Notes under the pieces: model-generated | Seen by the model: the letters and a program-made list of their open reading frames with translations, nothing else | Databases searched by the model: none | Told to the model about the DNA's origin: nothing | Assembly (NCBI GenBank): GCA_002337125.1 | Contig: DDFJ01000004.1 | Coordinates: 496,001 to 560,000, forward strand | Direction of reading: 5' to 3' | From: Chitinophagaceae bacterium UBA1931 | Lineage (GTDB): Bacteria; Bacteroidota; Bacteroidia; Chitinophagales; Chitinophagaceae | DNA: 64,000 bases | Position numbers and translations under genes: made by a program | Shown here: positions 56,680 through 64,000 of the stretch, piece after piece | Layout: each line of letters starts with the position of its first letter | Numbering within the stretch: the first letter of the stretch is position 1

Positions 56680-56690
56680 GCTTTTATATT

Positions 56691-57116
56691 ATGAATCTTT
56701 TTGTAGCAGGACTCCCTTACGATCTAGACGATGCAGAACTGGAAGAAATTTTTGAAAAATTCGGTCCAGTATTATCTGCTAAAGTATCTATTGACAGAGC
56801 AACCGGTAAAAGCCGTGGCTTTGGTTTTGTAAAAATGCAAAACGCAGAAGATGGCAAAGAAGCCATTGAATTACTCAATGATATCTATCTTGGTAAACAA
56901 AGAAAACCACTTGTGGTAAAAGAAGCCGATGACAAACCCGGTGGCGGTAGTGGTGGTGGATTCAGCGGAGGCGGTGGCTACGGCGGCGGCGGAAACCGTG
57001 GCGGTGGTGGTTATAGTGGTGGAGGCGGCTATGGCGGCGGCGGAAACCGTGGCGGTGGCGGCTATAGTGGAGGCGGCGGCTACAGCGGTGGAGGCGGTGG
57101 CGGATACAGACGTTGA
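56691..57116 (+). CDS. Glycine-rich RNA-binding protein with one RRM domain
   Basis: 141 residues. RRM domain 1-80: RNP2 is LFVAGL, RNP1 is KSRGFGFVKM, with the helix DAELEEIFEKFGPVLSAKV between. The C-terminal 55 residues are a glycine-rich arm with Tyr, Asn and Arg (GGGGYGGGGNRGGGGYSG units), like cyanobacterial and plant cold-inducible RNA-binding proteins. A likely cytoplasmic RNA chaperone. It is followed by a clear terminator. The arm DNA is a tandem repeat (see repeat entry). Regulation by cold is by family only. Confidence 0.92.
   Translation: MNLFVAGLPYDLDDAELEEIFEKFGPVLSAKVSIDRATGKSRGFGFVKMQNAEDGKEAIELLNDIYLGKQRKPLVVKEADDKPGGGSGGGFSGGGGYGGGGNRGGGGYSGGGGYGGGGNRGGGGYSGGGGYSGGGGGGYRR
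56961..57062 (+). repeat. 51-bp coding tandem repeat in the glycine arm
   Basis: Two direct units of 51 bases each encode the same 17 residues, starting GGGGYGGGGNRGGGG; the DNA copies differ at only a few third positions. Boundaries are by eye. A third, partial YSGGGG-rich stretch follows. Copy number could vary between strains. Confidence 0.65.
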
Positions 57117-57160
57117 TCTTCTCTGAACTAAACTTAATCTTTCACGATACGATATTTTGA

Positions 57161-57195
57161 ATGTTACTCTTTTAAAAGGAGTAACATTTTTTTTA
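57161..57195 (+). terminator. Intrinsic terminator after the RRM gene
   Basis: ATGTTACTC (57161-57169) pairs with GAGTAACAT (57179-57187), followed by TTTTTTTTA. Confidence 0.9.
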
Positions 57196-57301
57196 TACCT
57201 GTATGAACTGTAGGTAAGAACCAAAATCTTTTTGTGTTTGCAAGCACGTTTTAACTACCTTAACTGTCCATTTTATTTTTCACCATTTAATTGAAACAGC
57301 T

Positions 57302-57502
57302 ATGCCAATTGTAAAAATTATTGAAGTCATCGCTTCATCTGAAAAGGGAATTGATGATGCCATCAGAGTTGCTGTAGAAGAAGCTTCTAAAACCATACGT
57401 AATATTGATTCTGTTTATGTACAGGATATTAAAGCACATGTAAAAGATGGAAAGGTTACAACATACGGATGCGTTTGTAAAATTTCATTCAGACTTGATT
57501 AA
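57302..57502 (+). CDS. Dodecin family protein
   Basis: 66 residues, the normal dodecin size. MPIVKIIEVIASSEKGIDDAIRVAVEEASKTIRNIDSVYVQDIKAHVKDGKVTTYGCVCKISFRLD has the beta-alpha-beta-beta layout of dodecin; the Val/Ile-x-Val-Q-D segment (VYVQDIKA) is in the flavin-stacking strand region, where flavin-binding members usually have Trp; here Tyr419-type replacement (Tyr in VYVQ) is seen. Dodecins are hollow 12-mers that store flavin or CoA. Transcribed alone between two terminators. Confidence 0.9.
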   Translation: MPIVKIIEVIASSEKGIDDAIRVAVEEASKTIRNIDSVYVQDIKAHVKDGKVTTYGCVCKISFRLD

Positions 57503-57513
57503 AAAACATTTCA

Positions 57514-57551
57514 TAAAAAAAGAGGGCTGCAATTGCAGCCCTCTTTTTATT
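57514..57551. terminator. Bidirectional terminator between dodecin and the pectin cluster
   Basis: AGAGGGCTGC (57521-57530) pairs with GCAGCCCTCT (57535-57544), with an A-run before and a T-run after. Confidence 0.9.
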
Positions 57552-57562
57552 TAAGCAACCAG

Positions 57563-58345
57563 TTATTTTGCTTTTACAAAATTTATAAGCTCTCCGGGTT
57601 TAATTTCTTTCAATGCATTCATCACAATTTCTGCATTGAGTTTTGCTCCATCAATATTCGTATGTGTATGATCGCCGGGAAAGAATGGTTTCACTGCATC
57701 AGCACCCAGTACTTCGTATTTCGCAGCAATGATTTCATTGAGATTGATAAAATAAGCACCCTCTTCTTTGGCTACCTGTTCAGCCCATTTGCTGTAGCTG
57801 TCGGATGAACGAAGCACTTTTCCCTCTTTCCAGTCGTTACGTGGAATGGGTGAACAAACAATAGCAACAGCACCTTTTGCCTTTGCTTCACGTATGTACT
57901 TACGCATATACCAGCCATAAGTATGCACCCCTTCTTTTACTTTGCGGATTGGGTTATAAATTTCCACGCTGTCTTCACCAATTCCTTTGATTGTTCCTCT
58001 TGCTCTTGCAGTATCATCCAGCGGACCAGAATCATTATGACCAAACTGCATGATCACATAATCGCCGGCTTTCAGTGTTGAAAGAATTTTATCCCATCTG
58101 CCCTCGGTAATAAAAGTTCGGCTGCTTCTTCCACCCATTGCATGATTCTGCACATCTATTTTTGTTGTATCAAAGTAATCAGCTATAAAACTACCCCAGC
58201 CCCACAACTGACCTTTGCCCGTTCCATCTCCATTCTTCACCGTTGAATCACCAATAATATAAAACACCGGCTTTTGCTGTAATACATTAAACGACAGCAA
58301 TGCCAGTACCAATACTGCTAAAACAGGTTTCATCCATTTCATCAT
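57563..58345 (-). CDS. Rhamnogalacturonan acetylesterase-like SGNH hydrolase (CE12)
   Basis: 260 residues, N-terminal hydrophobic segment of signal type. SGNH blocks: block I IIGDSTVKNG with Ser34, block II AMGGRSSRTFI (Gly), block III VIMQFGHNDSG (Asn), and catalytic Asp225/His228 in FPGDHTHTN. This matches rhamnogalacturonan acetylesterase, which removes acetyl groups from GalA in rhamnogalacturonan I so that lyases can act. Last gene of the minus-strand pectin cluster; 18 bases behind its paralogue. Exported to periplasm or beyond. Confidence 0.87.
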   Translation of the reverse strand: MMKWMKPVLAVLVLALLSFNVLQQKPVFYIIGDSTVKNGDGTGKGQLWGWGSFIADYFDTTKIDVQNHAMGGRSSRTFITEGRWDKILSTLKAGDYVIMQFGHNDSGPLDDTARARGTIKGIGEDSVEIYNPIRKVKEGVHTYGWYMRKYIREAKAKGAVAIVCSPIPRNDWKEGKVLRSSDSYSKWAEQVAKEEGAYFINLNEIIAAKYEVLGADAVKPFFPGDHTHTNIDGAKLNAEIVMNALKEIKPGELINFVKAK

Positions 58346-58363
58346 CTGTAATTTTTGTTTTGA

Positions 58364-59158
58364 TTATTTATTCAACAGAAATTTCACCAGACCACAATCT
58401 GTTAATTTCATGATTCCTTCAACAACTGATGCTGCATTCACTCTTGCACCATCCACATTTGTATGTGTGTGATCGCCGGGAAAAAATTTTGTCACAGCTT
58501 CCTCTCCCATTGCATCATATTTATCGGCAGTGATGGCATTGAGATCAACAAAATACACGCCTTCACTTTCTGCCACTTCCTTTGCCCATTTACCAAAATC
58601 CTTATCAGCACGTTTTACTTTACCATCAGCAAACTCTTTACGTGGTATCATTGAACAGATGATGGGAACAGCACCTTTTGATTTTGCTTCCCTTACAAAT
58701 TTCCTGAGATACCATCCATAACTATGTACTGTTTCAATTGTTCCATCCTTCCATGTTAACTGCACACTGTCTTCGCCTGTACCACGCAGCACTCCCCTGT
58801 AACCTTGTTTGGATGTATCGGGACGGCTTCCTTCGTTATGTCCAAACTGCATGATGAGATAATCACCCGGTTTAATTGTTGACATCACTTTATCCCATCT
58901 TCCTTCTTTAATAAATGTTCTTGTACTTCGTCCTGCCATTGCCTGGTTGCTGATGCTGATCTGTGCAGTATCAAACAACTCTCCAATCATTTCGCCCCAG
59001 CCGCATTGCGGACGGTTGTTATTACGTACTGTTGAATCACCAATTATATACAAGGTTGGTTTTTCAACCTTCATGATAACGAATGATGTTATCAATAAAA
59101 AAACAGCAAGTATTTTTGCAACGAATGAATATCTCTTTACCAGGTCAATCAATTTCAT
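58364..59158 (-). CDS. Rhamnogalacturonan acetylesterase-like SGNH hydrolase (CE12), paralogue
   Basis: 264 residues with the same block order: IIGDSTVRNNN (Ser42), MAGRSTRTFI, LIMQFGHNEGSRP and FPGDHTHTNVDGARV. About half identical by eye to the next gene on the cluster. In block III Asn is followed by Glu where the paralogue has Asp, and there is an extra RPDTSKQGYRG loop, so the two may accept different acetyl positions (inference). An N-terminal hydrophobic segment (about 12-30) serves as signal or anchor. Four bases separate it from the lyase gene. Confidence 0.85.
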   Translation of the reverse strand: MKLIDLVKRYSFVAKILAVFLLITSFVIMKVEKPTLYIIGDSTVRNNNRPQCGWGEMIGELFDTAQISISNQAMAGRSTRTFIKEGRWDKVMSTIKPGDYLIMQFGHNEGSRPDTSKQGYRGVLRGTGEDSVQLTWKDGTIETVHSYGWYLRKFVREAKSKGAVPIICSMIPRKEFADGKVKRADKDFGKWAKEVAESEGVYFVDLNAITADKYDAMGEEAVTKFFPGDHTHTNVDGARVNAASVVEGIMKLTDCGLVKFLLNK

Positions 59159-59162
59159 TTCC

Positions 59163-61031
59163 TTATTTTTTATTGATAATAATAGTTGGTTTTGCAGGCA
59201 TCTTCATTCCTTCACCAATATAATAACTTACATGCGGAGGTTGATTGTATGCCACGTTCTGCCATGCAATACTTAAACGGTATTGCGGATTATGCATCAG
59301 TGTATATAATTTAATAGTAGTTGGAATAGATGTTGAATAGATTCGTAACTCTTTACTATCAATTGTACGGCATACAAGCTCTTCTCTCCAGTCGCCAAAC
59401 AAATCAGCACTTAAACAGGGATTGGCCTTTGTACCGTTGTTGCTTACACAACCAAAATCTCTTCCATCAAATAATTTTACCGAAGTATTGTTGATATAAT
59501 CCCACTTGCTGATGTTTACTCCGTTCAGTATTTCACTCAATGCATCACCATCCCAGAAAATGCCCATATTACAAGCAGGTGTTTTTTCTGCAATCACATT
59601 TCCTTTACAATCAAACATTCCTTTTATACCTGCACCTGCAACCCAGCATTCATAACCGGGATAACGTGGATCAATATCCAATGCCAGTCCTCTTCCGGGA
59701 CCTTCTCCATCATCACCTGCTTTTACGGAAGCTTTTTTCCAGAGTATTTCACCGGTTTTTGCATCACGGAAATTTGCACCTTCATCACCAAAACGTTCCT
59801 GGATGCTGAACACTTCAAGGCCGGGATGCTCTGGATCAAGATCACTTACATGCAAAGCATCGGCATGACCAATACCTGTTGTATACAACCCTTTGCCATT
59901 ATCATCAACCGTCATTTGTCCGTACACAATTTCATCTTTACCATCACCATCAACATCAGTTACTGTTAAGTTATGATTGCCCTGACCGGCAAATGGTTTA
60001 TTACCCGGATCGTCTGTATCAAACTTCCAGCGTTTCGTTAATTGTTTATTCTTAAAATCATACGCTACCAAAACTGTTCTTGTATAATAACCACGGCACA
60101 TCACCAATGAAGGATGCTGACCATCGAGATAAGCAACACATGCAAGAAAACGATCCATACGGTTGCCATAACCATCACCCCACAATGCTTTGAGTTCTTC
60201 GGTTGTTGGTGTAAGTGATGTTGGATAACGTGGAGGATCATAACTCACTGTTGTAATTGCTTCGCCTGTTAAACCATTGAACACAGTGAGGTATTCAGGA
60301 CCGGCTAAAATATATCCACGTTCATTACGGTAATCCTTTGTACTGTCGCCAATCACATTTCCTTTGGCATCCATTGAGCCATCAGCAGTTTTCATCGCCA
60401 CTTCTGCTTTTCCATCTCCATCTAAATCATAAACCATGAACTGTGTGTAGTGTGCCCCTTCACGGATATTTTTTCCAAGATTGATCTGCCACAGAAAAGT
60501 TCCATCCAGTTTATAACATTGAAAAATGGGCGGATCAGTAAAGCCTGCCTGCGAATTGTCTTTTGCCCTTCCCGTCATGTGAATCACAATTTCATACACG
60601 CCATCACCATCCATATCGCCCACACTTGCATCATTGGCAGAATAGCCTGCAGGCGTTTGAAGCGGAATGGATAAATAAGGTTTTGCATTTGCCTGCAGCA
60701 CAAATGAAGCGCCTTGCTTTTCTTCTTTGTTATTGATAATTGCTTTTACTGTATATGTGTTGACAAGATTTGTATCAGCCGATTCATCTGTAAAACTTGT
60801 TGCAGTAACCAATGGCTTTTCATTTAATTTCTGTGTTTTACCATTGGCTGTTCGGTAGAGATTAAATGCAAGATTCTGATCTTCTGTTCCGAGTAAACGC
60901 CAACTGACAAATATTTTTCCGCTTCCGTTATTGACAGCATACAATCCACGGGTAAGGTACTCCATCTGGTATTGTGCCTGTGACTGAGCGAAAGAGAAAA
61001 GAGCTGCTATAAGTACTAAATATTTTTTCAT
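59163..61031 (-). CDS. Rhamnogalacturonan lyase (PL11), secreted
   Basis: 622 residues from the ATG at 61031, chosen because it starts a signal peptide (MKKYLVLIAALFSFAQSQAQ); a longer frame upstream contains repeat DNA. PL11 features: N-terminal beta domain MEYLTRGLYAVNNGSGKIFVSWRLLGTE, then an 8-bladed beta-propeller with metal-binding D-x-D-x-D-G loops (VGDMDGDGVYEIVIHM, VYDLDGDGKAEVAMKTADGS, VTDVDGDGKDEIVYGQ) and the end STIPTTIKLYTLMHNPQYRLSIAWQNVAYNQPPH. It cuts the rhamnose-GalA backbone by beta-elimination. Calcium binding is expected by family. Confidence 0.92.
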   Translation of the reverse strand: MKKYLVLIAALFSFAQSQAQYQMEYLTRGLYAVNNGSGKIFVSWRLLGTEDQNLAFNLYRTANGKTQKLNEKPLVTATSFTDESADTNLVNTYTVKAIINNKEEKQGASFVLQANAKPYLSIPLQTPAGYSANDASVGDMDGDGVYEIVIHMTGRAKDNSQAGFTDPPIFQCYKLDGTFLWQINLGKNIREGAHYTQFMVYDLDGDGKAEVAMKTADGSMDAKGNVIGDSTKDYRNERGYILAGPEYLTVFNGLTGEAITTVSYDPPRYPTSLTPTTEELKALWGDGYGNRMDRFLACVAYLDGQHPSLVMCRGYYTRTVLVAYDFKNKQLTKRWKFDTDDPGNKPFAGQGNHNLTVTDVDGDGKDEIVYGQMTVDDNGKGLYTTGIGHADALHVSDLDPEHPGLEVFSIQERFGDEGANFRDAKTGEILWKKASVKAGDDGEGPGRGLALDIDPRYPGYECWVAGAGIKGMFDCKGNVIAEKTPACNMGIFWDGDALSEILNGVNISKWDYINNTSVKLFDGRDFGCVSNNGTKANPCLSADLFGDWREELVCRTIDSKELRIYSTSIPTTIKLYTLMHNPQYRLSIAWQNVAYNQPPHVSYYIGEGMKMPAKPTIIINKK

Positions 61032-61043
61032 TCGTTTGTTTTG

Positions 61044-61071
61044 TGAATGGTGAATGGTGAATTGTGAATAG
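61044..61071. repeat. Heptamer tandem repeat upstream of the PL11 gene
   Basis: Units TGAATGG, TGAATGG, TGAATTG, TGAATAG in a row. Related in phase and sequence to the islands near rpoB and rpoC. Confidence 0.75.
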
Positions 61072-61116
61072 GGTTGCTTGATCATATAACTTTTCACAAT
61101 TTTCAATCAGCAATTC

Positions 61117-62556
61117 TTATCCTTTTAGACGTTCCTGCTCTTCAATTCCTGTTGCTGTTTTCTTTTTTTCTTCAGGCTTTGTAGAAACATCAATAACAGT
61201 GTTTGTAAACTTCCACCCTTTTGTAAACTCCATCGTACCAAGTGTATTGGCTGTAATAATCGAGTTGATAAACTGGAAATTCTCCAAGATGGATTTGGGC
61301 AAACCATTTATCTCAAATGCTTTTTGCGCATTTGTGATTTTTACATTCTGAATAACAAAATTCTTTGCATAAGGAATTCCCTTTTCTGCAGGAGTTACTT
61401 TCTGCAGCATCGCTTTCCAGTGTGGAGGAATGGTTTCGTAAGTATATCCTTTCGGCAATTCGGAATAACTGTATGCAGGATACCAGTTGAGATTAAACTG
61501 GTAGGCATTACGTACTGAATCAAGCACAGAATTTACAAAGTAAACATCTTCAACAGTGCCACCTCTTGTTACGGCTGATTTAATGCGCAGACCATTATCG
61601 GTATGTTTGGCAAACAAATCTGTACAGTAAATATGACGGATACCTCCCGATGTTTCACTGCCAAGCGTAACAAGTCCGGCACCACGACGGGCAATAGATT
61701 TACGGATGACCACATATTCTGTTGGTTTGTTTACACGCAATCCATCCCAGTCACGACCGGCTTTTAAACAGAAGTTATCATCGTTGCAATCAATATCACA
61801 ATTTTCAATCAGCACCCAGCTGGATGAATCCACATCAATACCATCCGTACTCGGACCACTTCCATCTTCATTGTTCCTGATCACTACTCCATCAACCGTT
61901 ACATTGGAAGAATACAATAACTGCACTGTCCAGAAACCGGCATTTTTAAAAGTGATTCCTTTCACTGTTACATCACTTGCATTTTGTACAAGCAATGTGC
62001 GTACACGTTTTGAATCGTAATCAACAATCCAACGTAAACCTTTTGCATCATATTCTTTGCGCATTGCCCAATACTTATCCCAGCAAAACTTACCTCTTGC
62101 ATTTACAATACCTTCACCTGTAACAGCTGCATTTTTTACATTTAATATATTAATCAGTGCTGCAGGCCATTTCATTTCAATACCTGCAATACGTGAATCC
62201 ATATCAGGATAATCATCAAAATTCTGCGAACCGAGAATCAATACACCTTTATCAATTTTCAGATGCACATTCGTTTTTAAAAAGATGGCGCCTGTAACAT
62301 ATGTTCCCGGTTTAAATGCAACAATACCACCACCCTTTGCTGCACATTCATCAATTGCTTTCTGAATAGCTTTGGTATTAACAGTAACCGTATCGCTAAC
62401 TGCACCGTAACTGTTCACATAATAAACTGTTTTGGCTGAAGGGAATGATCTTGCTCCCACTTTCTTAACCCATAAAGGTATTGCTGTTGTTTGTGCAGAA
62501 GTACTGAAAGCTGCTGCACATAATATCATCAGCAAAAAATATTTTCTTATTTGCAT
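61117..62556 (-). CDS. GH28 polygalacturonase-family glycoside hydrolase, secreted
   Basis: 479 residues from the ATG at 62556 (signal peptide MQIRKYFLLMILCAAAFSTSAQ); a longer frame starting at 62697 lies inside the upstream gene. Right-handed beta-helix with the catalytic set: Asp238 and Asp241 in STDGIDVDSS, Asp259-Asp260 in CNDDNFCLKAG, the GSE variant of the usual GHG at 299-301, and RIK at 324-326. It hydrolyses alpha-1,4-galacturonide or rhamnogalacturonide bonds. Ten bases follow the esterase gene upstream. Confidence 0.92.
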   Translation of the reverse strand: MQIRKYFLLMILCAAAFSTSAQTTAIPLWVKKVGARSFPSAKTVYYVNSYGAVSDTVTVNTKAIQKAIDECAAKGGGIVAFKPGTYVTGAIFLKTNVHLKIDKGVLILGSQNFDDYPDMDSRIAGIEMKWPAALINILNVKNAAVTGEGIVNARGKFCWDKYWAMRKEYDAKGLRWIVDYDSKRVRTLLVQNASDVTVKGITFKNAGFWTVQLLYSSNVTVDGVVIRNNEDGSGPSTDGIDVDSSSWVLIENCDIDCNDDNFCLKAGRDWDGLRVNKPTEYVVIRKSIARRGAGLVTLGSETSGGIRHIYCTDLFAKHTDNGLRIKSAVTRGGTVEDVYFVNSVLDSVRNAYQFNLNWYPAYSYSELPKGYTYETIPPHWKAMLQKVTPAEKGIPYAKNFVIQNVKITNAQKAFEINGLPKSILENFQFINSIITANTLGTMEFTKGWKFTNTVIDVSTKPEEKKKTATGIEEQERLKG

Positions 62557-62566
62557 ACTTACTTTT

Positions 62567-64000
62567 TTAATCGTTGATTTTATCTGTTCTGAATGGTAGT
62601 GCCGGTAATCCATCACTGTTAAAAAAATTGGGTTGTGCTGTTTCGTTCCAGGCAAACCGCACATATTTTGGCTTCTTAATTTCATCTGAATAAACAATCA
62701 CTTCATTACCCGCAATCAATGCCTGTGCATTTACAAACTTTCCATCTTTCCCTGCAATACTGAACCATGTTAATGGCTGAGCATCGCTGCTCACCAATCC
62801 TTTACCAACATGCGTAAAACTTACAATGAGTTTATTCTTTTGACGTTTTACTGATTGAAAAACCGGGCCTGAAGTTTCGGCTGAATGATCGCCATATGTT
62901 TTTTCCATTGCCTGCAATGCAAGCCTGTGTGCAACCACCCACTTGTAAGAGGGATGAATGTTTTTTAAATCATCAACGAGATCGGTTGTAACAACCATTG
63001 ATACATTTGGAATAGCAAGACAGCTGGTTTGTGCTTCCCAGAATTTTGCCAGCAGTTCAGGTGTATGTTTTTTAGGATCTTTTCTTGTTGTGTAGAGATA
63101 AGGTGAAATCTGCACTGTATAAAAAGGCAGCTGATCATCTTTGAATAATGTACGCCATGAACTTACCAGTAAACGAAATTTTTCTACATAGGTTTCCTGG
63201 TCTTCAATCATGCAATTGCTTTCGCCCTGGTACCATAAAATACCTTTCACTGCAAAAGGAATCAATGGCTCCATCATTCCTTTATACATCTGCCCGGGAT
63301 GTGTGCCATCAATTTTAAAGTTGGGAGATGTAACTGAATCTTTAAATACCGGTGATTGCTGGTATGCCCAATCGGGAGTCCATGGTTCAATTCGTGTACG
63401 ACCCCATGAAGTGGAAATAATCCCAATGGGCACATTTGTTTTCTCGAAAATTTCTTTGCCGAAAAAATAACCAATGGCTGAAACATATCTTACAATTGTA
63501 TCAGTTCCGTTTGTCCAGCCTTTTGATGGCAGCTCAGGATATTTATTTAATAAACGTTCTACATAGAGGTAACGGATCGCATCAGGCTTATCTGTTCCTG
63601 CAACTTCTTTTACAGAAGGATCATCACCTTTTTTAGGTGCTGCATATTTTTTTAAACTTTTATCCAGAGGATATTCCATGTTACTCTGACCTGAGCATAA
63701 CCACACATCTCCAACCAAAACATTTTTATAGGTAATTGTCTGTTCAGCTTTAACAACAAGTTGAGCAGGTGTTGCAGATGCTTTTAACGGATCTAAAATC
63801 ACCATCCAGTTACTATCAGTTCCAGCAACAGCAGTTTTTTGTTGTGATGAAAATGTAACTGTTACCGTTGAGCCAGGACTTGCTTTTCCGAAAACAGGCA
63901 ATGGCTTTTCCCGTTGCAACACCATATTATCAGAAAAAACTTTCGGAAGCTTTAGTTGTGCAGACGCAGCATCTGTAAAAAAAATTACCAGTAATGCTGC
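62567..64000 (-). CDS. Sialate O-acetylesterase-type SGNH esterase (5' end outside window)
   Basis: The frame is open to the window end; the visible N-terminal part AQLKLPKVFSDNMVLQREKPLPVFGKASPG follows a signal-like stretch (AALLVIFFTDAASAQ) whose start is not shown. Family blocks are LCSGQSNMEYPLDKS (nucleophile Ser), GYFFGKEIFEKTNVPIGIISTSWGRTRIEPWTP and KGILWYQGESNCMIEDQETY. In pectin clusters such esterases remove acetyl groups from glycans; sialic acid need not be the target. Its stop lies 10 bases before the GH28 gene, so it leads the visible part of the operon. Confidence 0.88.
   Translation of the reverse strand, partial: AALLVIFFTDAASAQLKLPKVFSDNMVLQREKPLPVFGKASPGSTVTVTFSSQQKTAVAGTDSNWMVILDPLKASATPAQLVVKAEQTITYKNVLVGDVWLCSGQSNMEYPLDKSLKKYAAPKKGDDPSVKEVAGTDKPDAIRYLYVERLLNKYPELPSKGWTNGTDTIVRYVSAIGYFFGKEIFEKTNVPIGIISTSWGRTRIEPWTPDWAYQQSPVFKDSVTSPNFKIDGTHPGQMYKGMMEPLIPFAVKGILWYQGESNCMIEDQETYVEKFRLLVSSWRTLFKDDQLPFYTVQISPYLYTTRKDPKKHTPELLAKFWEAQTSCLAIPNVSMVVTTDLVDDLKNIHPSYKWVVAHRLALQAMEKTYGDHSAETSGPVFQSVKRQKNKLIVSFTHVGKGLVSSDAQPLTWFSIAGKDGKFVNAQALIAGNEVIVYSDEIKKPKYVRFAWNETAQPNFFNSDGLPALPFRTDKIND

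Larger units (their letters stand above)
56073..56690. other. 600-base gene-free region with an orphan terminator
   Basis: No protein gene is convincing here; open frames of 60-72 codons on both strands lack families. The region holds a terminator at 56547-56583 on the plus strand that does not follow any gene, so a non-coding RNA may be encoded before it. A small CGAAT/ATTCG hairpin lies at 56642-56656. Confidence 0.5.

Noticed and set aside
1..64000. CRISPR arrays, tRNA or rRNA genes, prophage or intact insertion sequences
   Set aside because: No regular spaced repeats, no T-loop/acceptor pattern and no transposase or integrase motif was found by reading both strands; a tRNA scan program could still find an unusual one.

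Overview
The window looks like a chromosomal segment of a Bacteroidota bacterium, most likely Chitinophagaceae or a close relative. The evidence is SusC/SusD outer-membrane pairs, a type IX secretion C-terminal tag, DUF4397 and LytTR proteins, moderate G+C, almost no Shine-Dalgarno sequences, and promoters of the Bacteroidota type (TTTG, about 19 bases, TAnnTTTG). No rRNA, tRNA, CRISPR array, prophage or intact insertion sequence was seen. The genus is not claimed.

Layout. 1-5.1 kb: the end of a large protein, a FemAB/GNAT-like gene, then a minus-strand run of envelope and isoprenoid genes (OmpH/Skp-like, amino-acid permease, heptose-7-phosphate kinase, IspD). 5.2-13.7 kb: rpoC and rpoB, with a strong terminator after rpoC and a good promoter before rpoB. 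The ribosomal genes that often precede rpoB are absent. 13.9-18.6 kb: small accessory genes (a MARQ-type unknown, a VOC protein flanked by two copies of a structured repeat, two SRPBCC proteins, a GlxA-like regulator, YbjQ and a membrane protein). 18.6-22.2 kb: a GH39 glycosidase and a LytS/LytTR two-component pair.

22.4-29.7 kb: an AT-richer run of co-directional genes: two alpha/beta hydrolases, DUF4395, DUF4386 and DUF6326 membrane proteins, a lipoprotein, two predicted barrels, a secreted protein, and a DoxX gene broken by a one-base deletion. 30-33.5 kb: SerA, a lipoprotein serine hydrolase and a CDF metal transporter. 33.7-41.8 kb: SusC, SusD, a DUF4397 lipoprotein, and behind a terminator a macroglobulin-like surface protein. 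41.8-49.4 kb: M14 carboxypeptidase, gamma-glutamyltransferase, a DinB-like protein, an AONS-family PLP enzyme, a barrel and a bestrophin. 49.5-57.5 kb: TamB, a T9SS-tagged serine hydrolase, an RRM protein and dodecin. 57.5-64 kb: a minus-strand pectin (rhamnogalacturonan) degradation cluster with two acetylesterases, a PL11 lyase, a GH28 polygalacturonase and a sialate-O-acetylesterase-type enzyme cut by the window edge.

The secreted esterases, lyase and GH28 enzyme should together strip and cut acetylated rhamnogalacturonan and homogalacturonan. The SusCD locus at 34-39 kb is a separate uptake system of unknown substrate. The most unusual items are non-coding or tiny: the paired structured repeats around the VOC gene, heptamer repeat islands, a 28-codon ORF abutting rpoC, a 14-codon ORF behind a near-perfect Shine-Dalgarno, and an orphan terminator in a 600-base gap.
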